From: Verrucomicrobiales bacterium
GTDB lineage: Bacteria; Verrucomicrobiota; Verrucomicrobiia; Limisphaerales; UBA1100
Assembly: GCA_002718935.1 (NCBI GenBank)
Contig: PBFV01000027.1
Span: forward strand, 21,682 to 34,186
Reading direction: 5' to 3'
DNA: 12,505 nt
Shown: piece by piece, positions 1 to 6,749 of the stretch
Layout: every line of letters begins with the position of its first letter
Numbering within the stretch: the first letter of the stretch is position 1
Translations under genes and position numbers: made by a program
Notes under the pieces: model-generated
What the model was told of the DNA's origin: nothing
Databases searched by the model: none
Seen by the model: only the letters and a program-made list of their open reading frames with translations

Positions 1-521
1 GTGGCCGGGGCGGGTTGTGGCATGGGTTGAGGTGCCGGCTGCGGGGCAACGGGTGCCGGCGCCGCGGGGCTGGGAGCATACGCAGCTGTGGTTGGCGCGG
101 CCGTGGGGCCGGTGACCACCGGTAAGGCGGCTTCGTCGCTCTTGTTGAGGGATTCGTTCCAAGCGTCACGCAGTTCGGTGACCCGCTCGAGCACTTCCTC
201 GATGATGGCCTTGTCCTTGTGGATGTTGGCCTCCTGCAGGCGATTGTCGAAATAGTCGTACAGACTAATGAGGCTTTCGCCGAGTTCCCCGGCTTTTTCG
301 GGGTCCAGACTGCGGCTAAGCTCGCGCACAATGGCCTGAGTCTTGGTGATGTTTGTGTGGACGGCTAGGTTGAAGTCCAACGGGTCCTCCTTGTCAAAGG
401 CCCGGATCGCCATCCCCATAAAACGGATGGCGCCATCGTAGAGCATGACCACGAGATTCTCCGCCGAGGCGGTGCTCACGGCGTTGACGCGGTACGCGTT
501 CAGCTTGTTCGCGCTGTTCAT
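1..521 (-). CDS. fliS: FliS, flagellar filament chaperone (C-terminus runs off the window)
   Basis: FliS is a cytosolic export chaperone that binds the C-terminal helix of flagellin and prevents early polymerisation. The reading frame starts at ATG 521 and stays open for 173 codons to the window edge. Residues 1-130 match the family: an N-terminal NAYR segment, the LYDGAIRFM motif at about 27-35, then the helical LYDYFDNRLQEAN region (about 87-99) and a final TELRDAW. After about residue 132 the protein becomes a Pro/Ala-rich tail (APAPVAPQPAPQP type) of at least 40 residues. Usual FliS proteins end at about 125-135 residues, so this is an extension. An in-frame GTG lies four codons upstream; ATG is preferred. 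It follows the FlgM-like gene by 62 nt on the same strand, and a weak sigma-54-type element sits at 534-549. The identification is firm; the end of the gene is not visible. Confidence 0.93.
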   Translation of the reverse strand, partial: MNSANKLNAYRVNAVSTASAENLVVMLYDGAIRFMGMAIRAFDKEDPLDFNLAVHTNITKTQAIVRELSRSLDPEKAGELGESLISLYDYFDNRLQEANIHKDKAIIEEVLERVTELRDAWNESLNKSDEAALPVVTGPTAAPTTAAYAPSPAAPAPVAPQPAPQPMPQPAPA

Positions 522-533
522 CAATCCACTCAC

Positions 534-549
534 AGCACAATCCGTGCCG
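534..549 (-). promoter_or_regulatory. Candidate sigma-54 (-24/-12) promoter before fliS
   Basis: Read on the minus strand, 549 to 534 is CGGCACGGATTGTGCT. Against TGGCAC-N5-TTGCT it keeps the GG and GC dinucleotides at the right spacing (GG-N10-GC) with two mismatches (C for T, G for T). The predicted start, about 12 nt after the -12 C, falls near 523, two bases before the fliS ATG, so the message would be essentially leaderless. It is weaker than the other elements in the window but has the same placement as the flgB one. It could be chance. Confidence 0.35.
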
Positions 550-583
550 TGCAGTGGGGGAAGCAAGGGAGGGTTGGGTGGCC

Positions 584-874
584 CTATTTGTCCTGATCCA
601 TTTCCGCGGCGATCAGGGCGGCAAACTTATCAATCGTTTCGGGAGGCGGATAACGATCTGCCTCCAGCTCAGCGCGCAGGCGATCTTTGATTTGATCGAA
701 CCGGGCCTCCACGTCCCGTTCGATGCGGGTAAAATCCGGGGTGCGGGTGAGGTTCGCCTCCATCGCGTCGGTGGGCACGACCATCTCGACCGAGCTGGTC
801 TGGTCGCCCTGCGCTTGGGCCATTTTTTGGGGCCCTTGCGACACGCGATTCGTATTGAGACTGACTTCTTTCAT
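584..874 (-). CDS. FlgM-like small protein (putative anti-sigma-28 factor)
   Basis: This is a 96-residue soluble protein. Its N-terminal half is Gln/Ser/Thr-rich and probably disordered (residues 1-45). Its C-terminal half is helical, with RIERDVEARFDQIKDRL followed by a Y-PPP-E-T-I-D-K-F-A-x-L-I segment. That layout resembles FlgM, where a disordered N-terminus precedes helices that end in a Y-x-(I/V)-D-x-x-x-(I/V)-A-x-x-(I/L) pattern and clamp sigma-28. The match is by pattern only, but size and context (an arm with fliA, beside fliS) agree. I chose ATG 874 because AGGTG lies 6 nt upstream. An in-frame ATG at 922, 9 nt after the stop of the lipoprotein gene, would add 16 residues, but its AGGAG is about 17 nt away. 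If the call is right, the protein holds FliA inactive until it is exported through the finished hook-basal body. Otherwise it is an unknown small flagellar-operon protein. Confidence 0.55.
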   Translation of the reverse strand: MKEVSLNTNRVSQGPQKMAQAQGDQTSSVEMVVPTDAMEANLTRTPDFTRIERDVEARFDQIKDRLRAELEADRYPPPETIDKFAALIAAEMDQDK

Positions 875-930
875 GTTCGCACCTGTGGCTATCTTCGGGG
901 AAAAACGCCCAAAAGCAACCATTTTCTGGT

Positions 931-1764
931 CTATAGTGCTCCTGGCTCGGGGGAAGCAGGAGTCAGATTCTCGTTAGTTTCCGGGGTTTCCGGGGTTTCC
1001 GGCAACGCCGGTTCAGGTTGTTCGGACTCCGTTCCCGTTGTTCCAGAACCACGCTGACTATCTGTATCTTCGGCCAAACTGAAGCCGACTTTAGCATTTT
1101 TTTCGATCAAAATACCGATCAAATCATGCAACGAAAACCGGGCTAATTCGCGCGGGGAATCCAGCACAATGGACTTGGGCGGCGCTACCAAGTTTGGCGC
1201 CAACGAATCGCGCAAATGGCGGCGCAGAGCATTGGCTACCGGTGCCTGACCGGCGTCGTACACTTCGTCCGTGGCCCACAGCAGTTCCTCGGTTTCTAGG
1301 TCAAACAAATGCAGCTTCCACCCCACCGCGACCGGCGGGTAGGCGCGGTAGGTCGTCAATTCAGCAAAGAGCACGCCCTGACAGCCGGTGACTTCCTTTA
1401 TCTTGTCGATCAGGCCCACTGGCAGTTTTTGATCCGCGTAAACCGCCCGCACACCGGCCATGGTGTACAGCTGCTCGGGCGTGATGGTCACTACATCAAA
1501 CACCCGCGCGCGTGAAAGTTCCTGGGTGAACACCTGCCGCACCAGCGGCACGCCGCGCTCAGCCCCGCGATTGCCGCGGCCGTGGATGAGCGGCAGCACG
1601 GCTACCCGCCGGAAGGTGGCCGGCAATCCGTTTGGGGTTACGTGCACATTGACCGCCGTATGGAAAGGCCCCTTGATGGTGGGGTCATCCATCTGCCGTA
1701 TCTGCGCACAGCCACCCAGCAGAACGCTGCCGACGAGCATGAGATAAATTGCTTGTGTTTTCAT
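931..1764 (-). CDS. Lipoprotein with TolB-N/CsgG-like domain in the flagellar operon
   Basis: This is a 277-residue lipoprotein precursor. The N-terminus has two hydrophilic residues and a Lys, a hydrophobic core, and a lipobox L-G-G-C with the lipidated Cys at residue 19. Residues about 52-190 look like the alpha/beta fold of TolB N-terminal and CsgG-type proteins: FRRVAVLPL at 51-59, a helix with VRQVFTQELSRARVFDVV, then GCQGVLFAELTTYR and a strand pair ending LLWATDEVYDAG. This is pattern-level similarity, not proof. The last 45 residues are acidic, Pro/Glu/Thr-rich and disordered, with a short PET repeat. The gene begins 8 nt after the fliD stop with no clear Shine-Dalgarno, so coupling to fliD is likely. 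FlgT of sodium-driven vibrio flagella contains TolB-like domains in an outer ring, so a role as an accessory flagellar envelope component is plausible inference; the exact function is unknown. Confidence 0.75.
   Translation of the reverse strand: MKTQAIYLMLVGSVLLGGCAQIRQMDDPTIKGPFHTAVNVHVTPNGLPATFRRVAVLPLIHGRGNRGAERGVPLVRQVFTQELSRARVFDVVTITPEQLYTMAGVRAVYADQKLPVGLIDKIKEVTGCQGVLFAELTTYRAYPPVAVGWKLHLFDLETEELLWATDEVYDAGQAPVANALRRHLRDSLAPNLVAPPKSIVLDSPRELARFSLHDLIGILIEKNAKVGFSLAEDTDSQRGSGTTGTESEQPEPALPETPETPETNENLTPASPEPGAL
977..1003. repeat. Three tandem 9-bp units inside the lipoprotein 3' end
   Basis: The unit GTTTCCGGG occurs three times in a row on the plus strand; the third copy ends in C. 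On the coding (minus) strand it gives the Pro-Glu-Thr repeat in the disordered tail of the lipoprotein. Because each unit is three codons, changes in copy number keep the frame. It looks like ordinary slippage in a low-complexity tail. Confidence 0.8.
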
Positions 1765-1772
1765 AGTATAAA

Positions 1773-3728
1773 TTATTTGCCACCGCCAAAGCGGGATGCG
1801 AGGAATGACATTTGTTGGTTCACCTTGGCCTGAGCTTCCTCCATGGCCACGAAGTTGCGGATGAGCGCTTCGCGGTTGGATTTCACGCGCCGTTCATGTG
1901 CGGCGATCTGCTCGGTGATGTCATCCACCTGATCGGTCATGTTTTTCTGCGTGGTGGCCAGTGAACCGTCGTCATCGAGCAGGTTGTCCAGATAAGTGTA
2001 GAAGGTGTTGCCCAAGCCGTGAGTAGTGGTGGTAAATAGGGTTTTCAGCTGGCCCATGTTGTCCCGCAGCGTTTCATCCAGGGTGGCTTCATCCTTGAGT
2101 GTAATTTGATTGGAGTAACCGCTGGTGGAGTAACCTATGGATTCCAGCCGTTTGATGGTGCTGGTGATGCCGCTCACATCGCCCACGGCTTTGTTGCGCA
2201 ATTCACGCGAAATATCCGCAACCAACGATTCACCCGCTAGGACGCCCAGCGTCACCTTGCCATCGGCATCGGTGCTGCTGGCTGTGGCCGAGGTAACCAT
2301 CGATTGCACCTTGTTGATGGCGGAGACAAATTCGCCAATGGTTGTTTTGATTTTATCCGTGTCGGACTTCACCGTCACGGTGGCGGTTTGCGGGCTGTTA
2401 TCGAGAAAATAAACATCACCAGTTTGGGCGCTGGTTACGTCCACCGCGCTGGTGGCCGCCTCGGCATTGGCCTTAGTGGTGTGCAGGGTAAAGCTCGTGC
2501 TGGAGGTGACGGACACGTAATAGGTGGTGCCCGTGGCCAGCCCGCCCGGCACGGTGCCGGGGCTGTAAATTGTGACAGCATCGCCGGTGGAATAACCGTG
2601 GGATGAAGTTGTGGTGATGGATTCGCCGGCGGTATCCACGCTGCTCACTTTGGCGGCCCCGCTGGCCTTGGTGGCGGTAACGCCGAGGCCCTGAATGCCA
2701 GAGCTGTTGCTGGTGATGGTGTTGCCCACGCTCTCGAGCGGGCCGTCGTCATTCACCTTGTAAATGAGGTTTTTGCCTCGGGAAAGCGAACCGCTGTTGG
2801 CATCAAGCAAACGGGTCTTGGCGAGGAAATCGCCGCTCACGTCTTCAAGCGTAATGCCGAGGTCGCCCTCACTCTTGTTGGTGAGTATGAACCGGTCGTT
2901 TACTGTATCGTAGTTTGCGTACACGCTGGCCTCGGAGTTATTGATGTCATCGAGGATATCCGTGATGGTGTCGGTGTCAGTGTAGCTGATGGTTGTGCCG
3001 TTGATCTTAAAGGATCCGCTCGAGGCACCGGCTCCATCGGTGAAGTTGGCATCGGCCATCTTTTCACTGAGATCCATGCCGCCCATCTTAGCGGTGCTGC
3101 TCACACTACTGGTCCCATTGGGCGTCATGCGCAGTGCACGCAGGAAATTACTGGTGTCTGTGGCGGCGCCCAGCACCACTGCACTGGAATCAGTAAAGGT
3201 GACCTTATCGCCGCTCACGGAGTAATCGAAGCTGCCACCCACGGCCGTCTTGATGGCGGCCAGTGTGGTGGTGAGTGAATCCGAGGTGGACACGGTCACC
3301 TGTTTGCCCTGCACGGTGACGGTGCCGGCGGTGACGGGAATGGCAAAGCCGGCGCTGCTGAGGGCGGCACTTGTGCTTACCGCTGCTCCCACATCGGAGT
3401 TGCCCATTTGCTTGGCGGCGGTGGCCAATTGGTACACTTCAAACCGGTAATCGCCATTGGATGTACCCGAATCCGCCGTGGCGGTCAGGTGCGATTGCGT
3501 GGAGCTGACCGAGCGCTTCTCGTAAAACGACGTGCCCTTGAGAGTTTCAGCCGAGCTTTTCAGGGTGTTCAACTCGGACTTGAGCCGGGTGTAAGCGGTG
3601 TTTTTGCGCTTCAGATCCGCCTGCTCCACGCGCATGCGGCGCTGGGGCGCGCGTTCCACGTTCGCCAGCTGATCCACCATGGATTTCCAGTCAAAGCCGG
3701 AAACCAATCCTGAGACATTTAGTTCCAT
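1773..3728 (-). CDS. fliD: FliD, flagellar filament cap protein
   Basis: FliD forms the cap at the filament tip that folds flagellin subunits as they emerge. The N-terminal domain is clear (NVSGLVSGFDWKSMVDQLANVERAP), as are a central segment with SGSFKINGTTISYTDTDTITDILDDIN and the C-terminal domain (about residues 450-651) with the DTDKIKTTIGEFVSAIN segment, IGYSTSGYSNQITL and a terminal coiled coil. The product is 651 residues, long for the family (E. coli FliD is about 468). Much of the excess is an inserted 85-90 residue segment annotated separately at 2394-2654. I chose ATG 3728 because GGAG lies 5 nt upstream and a sigma-54-type promoter predicts a message start near 3754. An in-frame GTG at 3743 would add five residues but leave only about 11 nt of leader. 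The lipoprotein gene follows 8 nt downstream. Confidence 0.95.
   Translation of the reverse strand: MELNVSGLVSGFDWKSMVDQLANVERAPQRRMRVEQADLKRKNTAYTRLKSELNTLKSSAETLKGTSFYEKRSVSSTQSHLTATADSGTSNGDYRFEVYQLATAAKQMGNSDVGAAVSTSAALSSAGFAIPVTAGTVTVQGKQVTVSTSDSLTTTLAAIKTAVGGSFDYSVSGDKVTFTDSSAVVLGAATDTSNFLRALRMTPNGTSSVSSTAKMGGMDLSEKMADANFTDGAGASSGSFKINGTTISYTDTDTITDILDDINNSEASVYANYDTVNDRFILTNKSEGDLGITLEDVSGDFLAKTRLLDANSGSLSRGKNLIYKVNDDGPLESVGNTITSNSSGIQGLGVTATKASGAAKVSSVDTAGESITTTSSHGYSTGDAVTIYSPGTVPGGLATGTTYYVSVTSSTSFTLHTTKANAEAATSAVDVTSAQTGDVYFLDNSPQTATVTVKSDTDKIKTTIGEFVSAINKVQSMVTSATASSTDADGKVTLGVLAGESLVADISRELRNKAVGDVSGITSTIKRLESIGYSTSGYSNQITLKDEATLDETLRDNMGQLKTLFTTTTHGLGNTFYTYLDNLLDDDGSLATTQKNMTDQVDDITEQIAAHERRVKSNREALIRNFVAMEEAQAKVNQQMSFLASRFGGGK
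2394..2654 (-). other. Inserted phage-tail-like segment within FliD
   Basis: This region codes for about 87 residues between the GLGVTATKA strand and the TATVTVKSDTDK strand, which lie close together in ordinary FliD proteins. It contains HGYSTGDAVTIYSPGTVPGG, then LATGTTYYVSV, TSFTLHTTKANAEAA and a final SAVDVTSAQTGD. The order HG-x-x-x-GD-x-V / (P)-x-GL-x-x-x-T-x-YYV / F-x-L-x-x-(T)-x-x-NA / D-x-T-x-x-x-TG is one I recognise from small beta-rich segments common in phage tail and other virion structural proteins. The frame is intact, so this is a domain insertion and not a broken gene. It would be expected on the exposed distal part of the cap. Confidence 0.65.
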
Positions 3729-3733
3729 TACTG

Positions 3734-3737
3734 CTCC
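3734..3737 (-). promoter_or_regulatory. Ribosome binding site that fixes the fliD start
   Basis: GGAG on the minus strand lies 5 nt before ATG 3728. The alternative GTG at 3743 has no comparable site. This decides the annotated start. Confidence 0.6.
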
Positions 3738-3764
3738 GGGCACACTTTGCGCCCGCTATTTCAG

Positions 3765-3780
3765 AGCAAGTTGAATGCCA
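3765..3780 (-). promoter_or_regulatory. Sigma-54 (-24/-12) promoter before fliD
   Basis: Read on the minus strand, 3780 to 3765 is TGGCATTCAACTTGCT. This matches TGGCAC-N5-TTGCT in all but the sixth base and has exact GG-N10-GC spacing. The predicted transcription start is near 3754, giving a 26-nt leader with a GGAG site before the fliD ATG. The element sits in the 55-bp gap between the preceding CDS (ending 3784) and the fliD ATG. It would let fliD, the lipoprotein, the FlgM-like gene and fliS be transcribed apart from the upstream fliA-motAB part. Confidence 0.7.
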
Positions 3781-3783
3781 GAA

Positions 3784-4230
3784 TTACGCCTCGGCGGGCG
3801 AATCTTGGGAAGAAATGCAGTCCAGCTGGATGGTTTGGCCGCAGGTGCAATTGACGTGCACGCGCCGTACGGCATCGCCATCGCGTTCCACATTGATGGT
3901 CGGTTGCGCGGCGGGGTCGGCATCCGTTTCGGCGGCTTCCCCTTCGCTGGGCGCGGCTGTCAGCTTGATTTCCGGCAAGGCCACACGGGCCGGCGCGGCC
4001 GCCACGCTGGCCTCAATGGCGCTGGCTGCGGTGTCGAGGTTTGCGCCGGAAAGGTGTTCGCCCAGAATGGAGCGGATTTTACCGGATAGATCATTGGCCT
4101 CGGCAGGCGTGACAATGGCCGTTTCCATCGGTGGTTCTTCGTCCATGCCGCCGGGCCCGGCAATGCGCACAAACTTGTTGTCGGCTTCATCCAAGCCGCT
4201 GCCCAAGGGAATGAAATCGCCCATGTTCAT
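3784..4230 (-). CDS. Small acidic protein with C-terminal CxCG motif, unknown function
   Basis: This is a 148-residue protein with no signal peptide or membrane helix. The start ATG overlaps the motB stop (ATGA at 4227-4230), so translation is coupled to motB. Residues 1-35 are acidic and Gly/Pro-rich, 36-80 are helical (GKIRSILGEHLSGANLDTAASA), 81-110 are Ala/Glu-rich linker, and 111-140 form a compact C-terminal element, INVERDGDAVRRVHVNCTCG followed by QTIQLDC. Cys128, Cys130 and Cys138, possibly with His125, could bind a metal like half of a zinc ribbon; a fourth Cys is not visible. I do not recognise the family. The position between motB and fliD suggests a flagellum- or export-related accessory protein, but that is context only. 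A second ATG two codons in is possible. Confidence 0.75.
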   Translation of the reverse strand: MNMGDFIPLGSGLDEADNKFVRIAGPGGMDEEPPMETAIVTPAEANDLSGKIRSILGEHLSGANLDTAASAIEASVAAAPARVALPEIKLTAAPSEGEAAETDADPAAQPTINVERDGDAVRRVHVNCTCGQTIQLDCISSQDSPAEA

Positions 4231-4964
4231 CGTGCCGTGCCCGCGCGCACCATGATGCTCACGCGGTTATGATAGGGGTGATCGAGGTCGGCAAAGGATT
4301 TTTTAAGGGGCCGCGTGTCAGCGTAGCCAACCATCTTGTTGAATTGCTCTTCTTTCACCCCTTCTTTTTTCATGTGCCGGCGCACGGTCAAGGCGCGCTG
4401 GGTGGAGATGGACCACTTGTCATCATCGGCATTGGTGGTCTTGGCTTCAAACTTCCGGCCGGTATGGCCTTCCAATTCCAGCAGGGTGCTGGAGTTTTGG
4501 TTTTTCGAAAGTGTCCAGGCCACGATGCCAAATAGCAGCCGGCCGTACTCGGTCAACTCCGGTTTTCCGGATTCAAAGAGCCGCTTGCTCGGGTTGTTAA
4601 AGAAATCGATCAACAATCCCTCGGAAGTCATCTGCATGCGCATGGTTTTCATGTCGATGATATCCTTGTTTTGAACGAACACCTTGATGAGATCTTCATT
4701 GATGCGCCGGATGTGTTCCAGCGGCACCACCGAGGCATTGTCAAAATGCGCACGTTTGGCCTGAATGAGGTCGGCGTTCTCGATGGGGATGATACCCACC
4801 GATTGCTTGGTGACGGATTTGAAACGGGTGCGGAAATAATCCTGCACGTTGCCCTTCACCTTTTCATCCTGCGTTAGAATCCAAAGCACCATGAACAGCG
4901 CCATCATCGCGGTCACAAAGTCCGCGTAGGCCACTTTCCATGCTCCTCCTCCACCGCCAGCCAT
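4227..4964 (-). CDS. motB: MotB, flagellar stator peptidoglycan-anchoring subunit
   Basis: MotB pairs with MotA to form the ion-conducting stator and fixes it to peptidoglycan. Residues 8-30 (AWKVAYADFVTAMMALFMVL and on) are the signature single membrane helix, with Asp15 at the position of the essential proton-carrying Asp (E. coli D32). The protein begins with only seven mostly Gly residues before it. Residues about 150-240 form the OmpA-like domain: LLELEGHTG, WSISTQRALTVRRHM, KMVGYADTRP and a terminal NRVSIMV. The usual GHTD reads GHTG here, and the usual NRRV-type end reads NRVS, so peptidoglycan contacts may differ. At 245 residues it is shorter than E. coli MotB (308). AAGGAG lies 6 nt upstream of the ATG. 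It follows motA by 38 nt and overlaps the next gene by 4 nt. No feature here clearly tells proton from sodium drive. Confidence 0.95.
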   Translation of the reverse strand: MAGGGGGAWKVAYADFVTAMMALFMVLWILTQDEKVKGNVQDYFRTRFKSVTKQSVGIIPIENADLIQAKRAHFDNASVVPLEHIRRINEDLIKVFVQNKDIIDMKTMRMQMTSEGLLIDFFNNPSKRLFESGKPELTEYGRLLFGIVAWTLSKNQNSSTLLELEGHTGRKFEAKTTNADDDKWSISTQRALTVRRHMKKEGVKEEQFNKMVGYADTRPLKKSFADLDHPYHNRVSIMVRAGTAR

Positions 4965-5002
4965 CGTTTACTCCTTTGTTTTCAGGTTAAAAATATACCG
5001 GT

Positions 5003-5893
5003 TTAGCCGGCGGATTTCAACATAGTCTCCATGTCACCGGAGCTCATGCGCACTTCCTCGCCGAGCTCGCGGCGGCCCACTTCGCAGGCCACCAGCGGCG
5101 GGAGGCCATTGGCGAAGCTCACCACAGAGGCCTTGATGCATTTCATGTACATCATCTCTGCGTGACCGTTAAACTCGCAGTTCGTAGCGACCGGGCCCAC
5201 GATGCAGTACGACCCGAAGATGCCGAAAAACGTTCCTGCCAGCGCCGTGGCGATGCCTTTGCCAACCACCGCACCACCTTGGGTGATGGAGTACATCATC
5301 ACCACGATGATGCCCAACACCGCCGCCACAATACCGAAGGCTGGCAACGCGTCAGACACTTTCGTCATCACGAGAATTGGCTGATGATGCTCCTCTTCCA
5401 TTGTGTGCAGACTCTTGTTCATTAAGGGCTCTAGTTGATCCGGCTTAATGCGGCCGTCCACGATTGGCTTAAGGCCGTCCGCCAAATATTCCACTGCGTG
5501 ATGGTTGCCGTGAAACTTCGGGTACTTTTGAAATAACGAGCTAGCCTCAGGGTTTAGCACGTGTTCCTCCAGCGCAATCATGCCACCACGGCGACCCAAC
5601 TGGAACAGCTCATACATGCACTTAAATAGCTCCTCATAATCATCTTGGCTGTAGGGTGAGCCTTTCAACATGCCCAAGACCTGTTTGACGACGCCTTTGA
5701 GCACGCTTATCGGGCTCATTACCACCATGCTGCCAAACACCATGCCGCCGAGCGCAATGAACTCGTTGACGTGGAACAAGCCGCCAATGGCGCTCCACAT
5801 CATGCCACCCGTTCCGGCGCCGGCTCCCGCCGCCATGGCAAAACCCAGCGACACCCCGCCTAAGATAATTACAAATCCAGCAATTGCTAACAT
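5003..5893 (-). CDS. motA: MotA, flagellar stator ion-channel subunit
   Basis: MotA is the four-helix inner-membrane subunit whose cytoplasmic loop pushes on the rotor protein FliG. The 296-residue product has hydrophobic segments at about 1-22, 42-62, 183-203 and 214-236. Charged residues known to contact FliG are present: Arg101 and Glu109 in LGRRGGMIALEEHV match E. coli R90 and E98. Pro184 (DALPAFGIVAAVLGI) and Pro234 (IVGPVA) match P173 and P222, which shape torque generation. The length equals the family norm. A perfect AGGAGG lies 6 nt before the ATG (5900-5905). The gene lies 24 nt after fliA and 38 nt before motB, so the three are surely co-transcribed. Confidence 0.96.
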   Translation of the reverse strand: MLAIAGFVIILGGVSLGFAMAAGAGAGTGGMMWSAIGGLFHVNEFIALGGMVFGSMVVMSPISVLKGVVKQVLGMLKGSPYSQDDYEELFKCMYELFQLGRRGGMIALEEHVLNPEASSLFQKYPKFHGNHHAVEYLADGLKPIVDGRIKPDQLEPLMNKSLHTMEEEHHQPILVMTKVSDALPAFGIVAAVLGIIVVMMYSITQGGAVVGKGIATALAGTFFGIFGSYCIVGPVATNCEFNGHAEMMYMKCIKASVVSFANGLPPLVACEVGRRELGEEVRMSSGDMETMLKSAG

Positions 5894-5917
5894 ACGTTTC
5901 CTCCTTGTGTGTTTAAC

Positions 5918-6736
5918 TTACACGCGCTCCCGCCTTTTCAGGTATGAGCGCAACGAAATGACTGCCTCCGTGTTAATCTGGCACACGCGCGATTCGCTCA
6001 CGTTGAGCAGCTCGGCAATGTCCTTCATCCTCAGTCCCTCATAATAAAATAACAGCAGCACCTTTTGCTGCTGGCGGTTGAGCTGCTGGATGCGCTCGCG
6101 GATGAGCGCGTGCAGCTCATGCCGGCCGGCGCTCTCGGAGGGATCCTCCGCCGTCATGTCGGCCGACTGATATTCCAGCGTGCCGCCTCCGCTAAACTCA
6201 TCATCACCCTCCAGCATCTGGTGCAACGGCACAAATACCACCGGCCGTAGACGATCCAGCAGCGCACGATACTGCTCCACCGTGATGCCCATGCGCTCGG
6301 CTATTTCCACCTCCTCAGGCTGCCGGTTATGCTCTAGGCGCAGCGCTTCGATGGTGGCCTCCAGTTCTTTGCGCCGGGAATATTCCGTGCGCGTGAGCGG
6401 TTGACTCTTGCGAATCTCATCCAAAATGGAGCCACGAATGCGCATTCGCGCGTAGCTTTCAAATGACATGCCCTGCCCCGGATCAAATCCGTGCGCAGCT
6501 TGGATGAGTGCTAGGCTGGCGATGTTCTTCAGGTCATCCACATCCACCGTCACCTTCACCAGCGGCGCAAACCGGTGCACCATTTGACTGATCACCGGGG
6601 CGTAGGTGGCCAGAATTTCCTCTTCAGTGCCTTCCGTCAGCTGGGTCTTTTGGTACTTACGCGCCGCCAACACGCTCGGCGTAGGCACAGGCCGCCGAGG
6701 CGCTTGTTGATCCGGATTGGTCGTGGCAGTGCTCAT
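5918..6736 (-). CDS. fliA: FliA, sigma-28 factor for late flagellar genes
   Basis: FliA directs RNA polymerase to late flagellar promoters. The 272-residue product has region 2 (about residues 44-112) with VDVDDLKNIASLALIQAAHG FDP and the FESYARMRIRGSILDEIR stretch typical of FliA, a region 3 helix pair (120-170) and region 4 (207-270) with QQQKVLLLFYYEGL, MKDIAELLNVSESRVCQI as the helix-turn-helix, and a final basic helix. The first 30 residues are a Pro-rich extension. No Shine-Dalgarno is evident before ATG 6736. The preceding small gene ends 13 nt upstream, so coupling to it is likely. It lies downstream of a sigma-54-type promoter at 10138-10153, so fliA may depend on sigma-54. The FlgM-like protein in the same arm would be its antagonist. 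Confidence 0.96.
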   Translation of the reverse strand: MSTATTNPDQQAPRRPVPTPSVLAARKYQKTQLTEGTEEEILATYAPVISQMVHRFAPLVKVTVDVDDLKNIASLALIQAAHGFDPGQGMSFESYARMRIRGSILDEIRKSQPLTRTEYSRRKELEATIEALRLEHNRQPEEVEIAERMGITVEQYRALLDRLRPVVFVPLHQMLEGDDEFSGGGTLEYQSADMTAEDPSESAGRHELHALIRERIQQLNRQQQKVLLLFYYEGLRMKDIAELLNVSESRVCQINTEAVISLRSYLKRRERV

Positions 6737-6749
6737 GGGTCAAATTGTT

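Noticed and set aside
905..922. GG-N10-GC spacing on the minus strand before the FlgM-like gene
   Set aside because: Only the dinucleotides match; TGGTTG and GGGC are far from TGGCAC and TTGC.
554..1057. Plus-strand open frame of 167 codons opposite the FlgM-like and lipoprotein genes
   Set aside because: It runs antisense to two better-supported genes, has no recognisable motifs and no ribosome site; typical of open shadows in GC-rich DNA.
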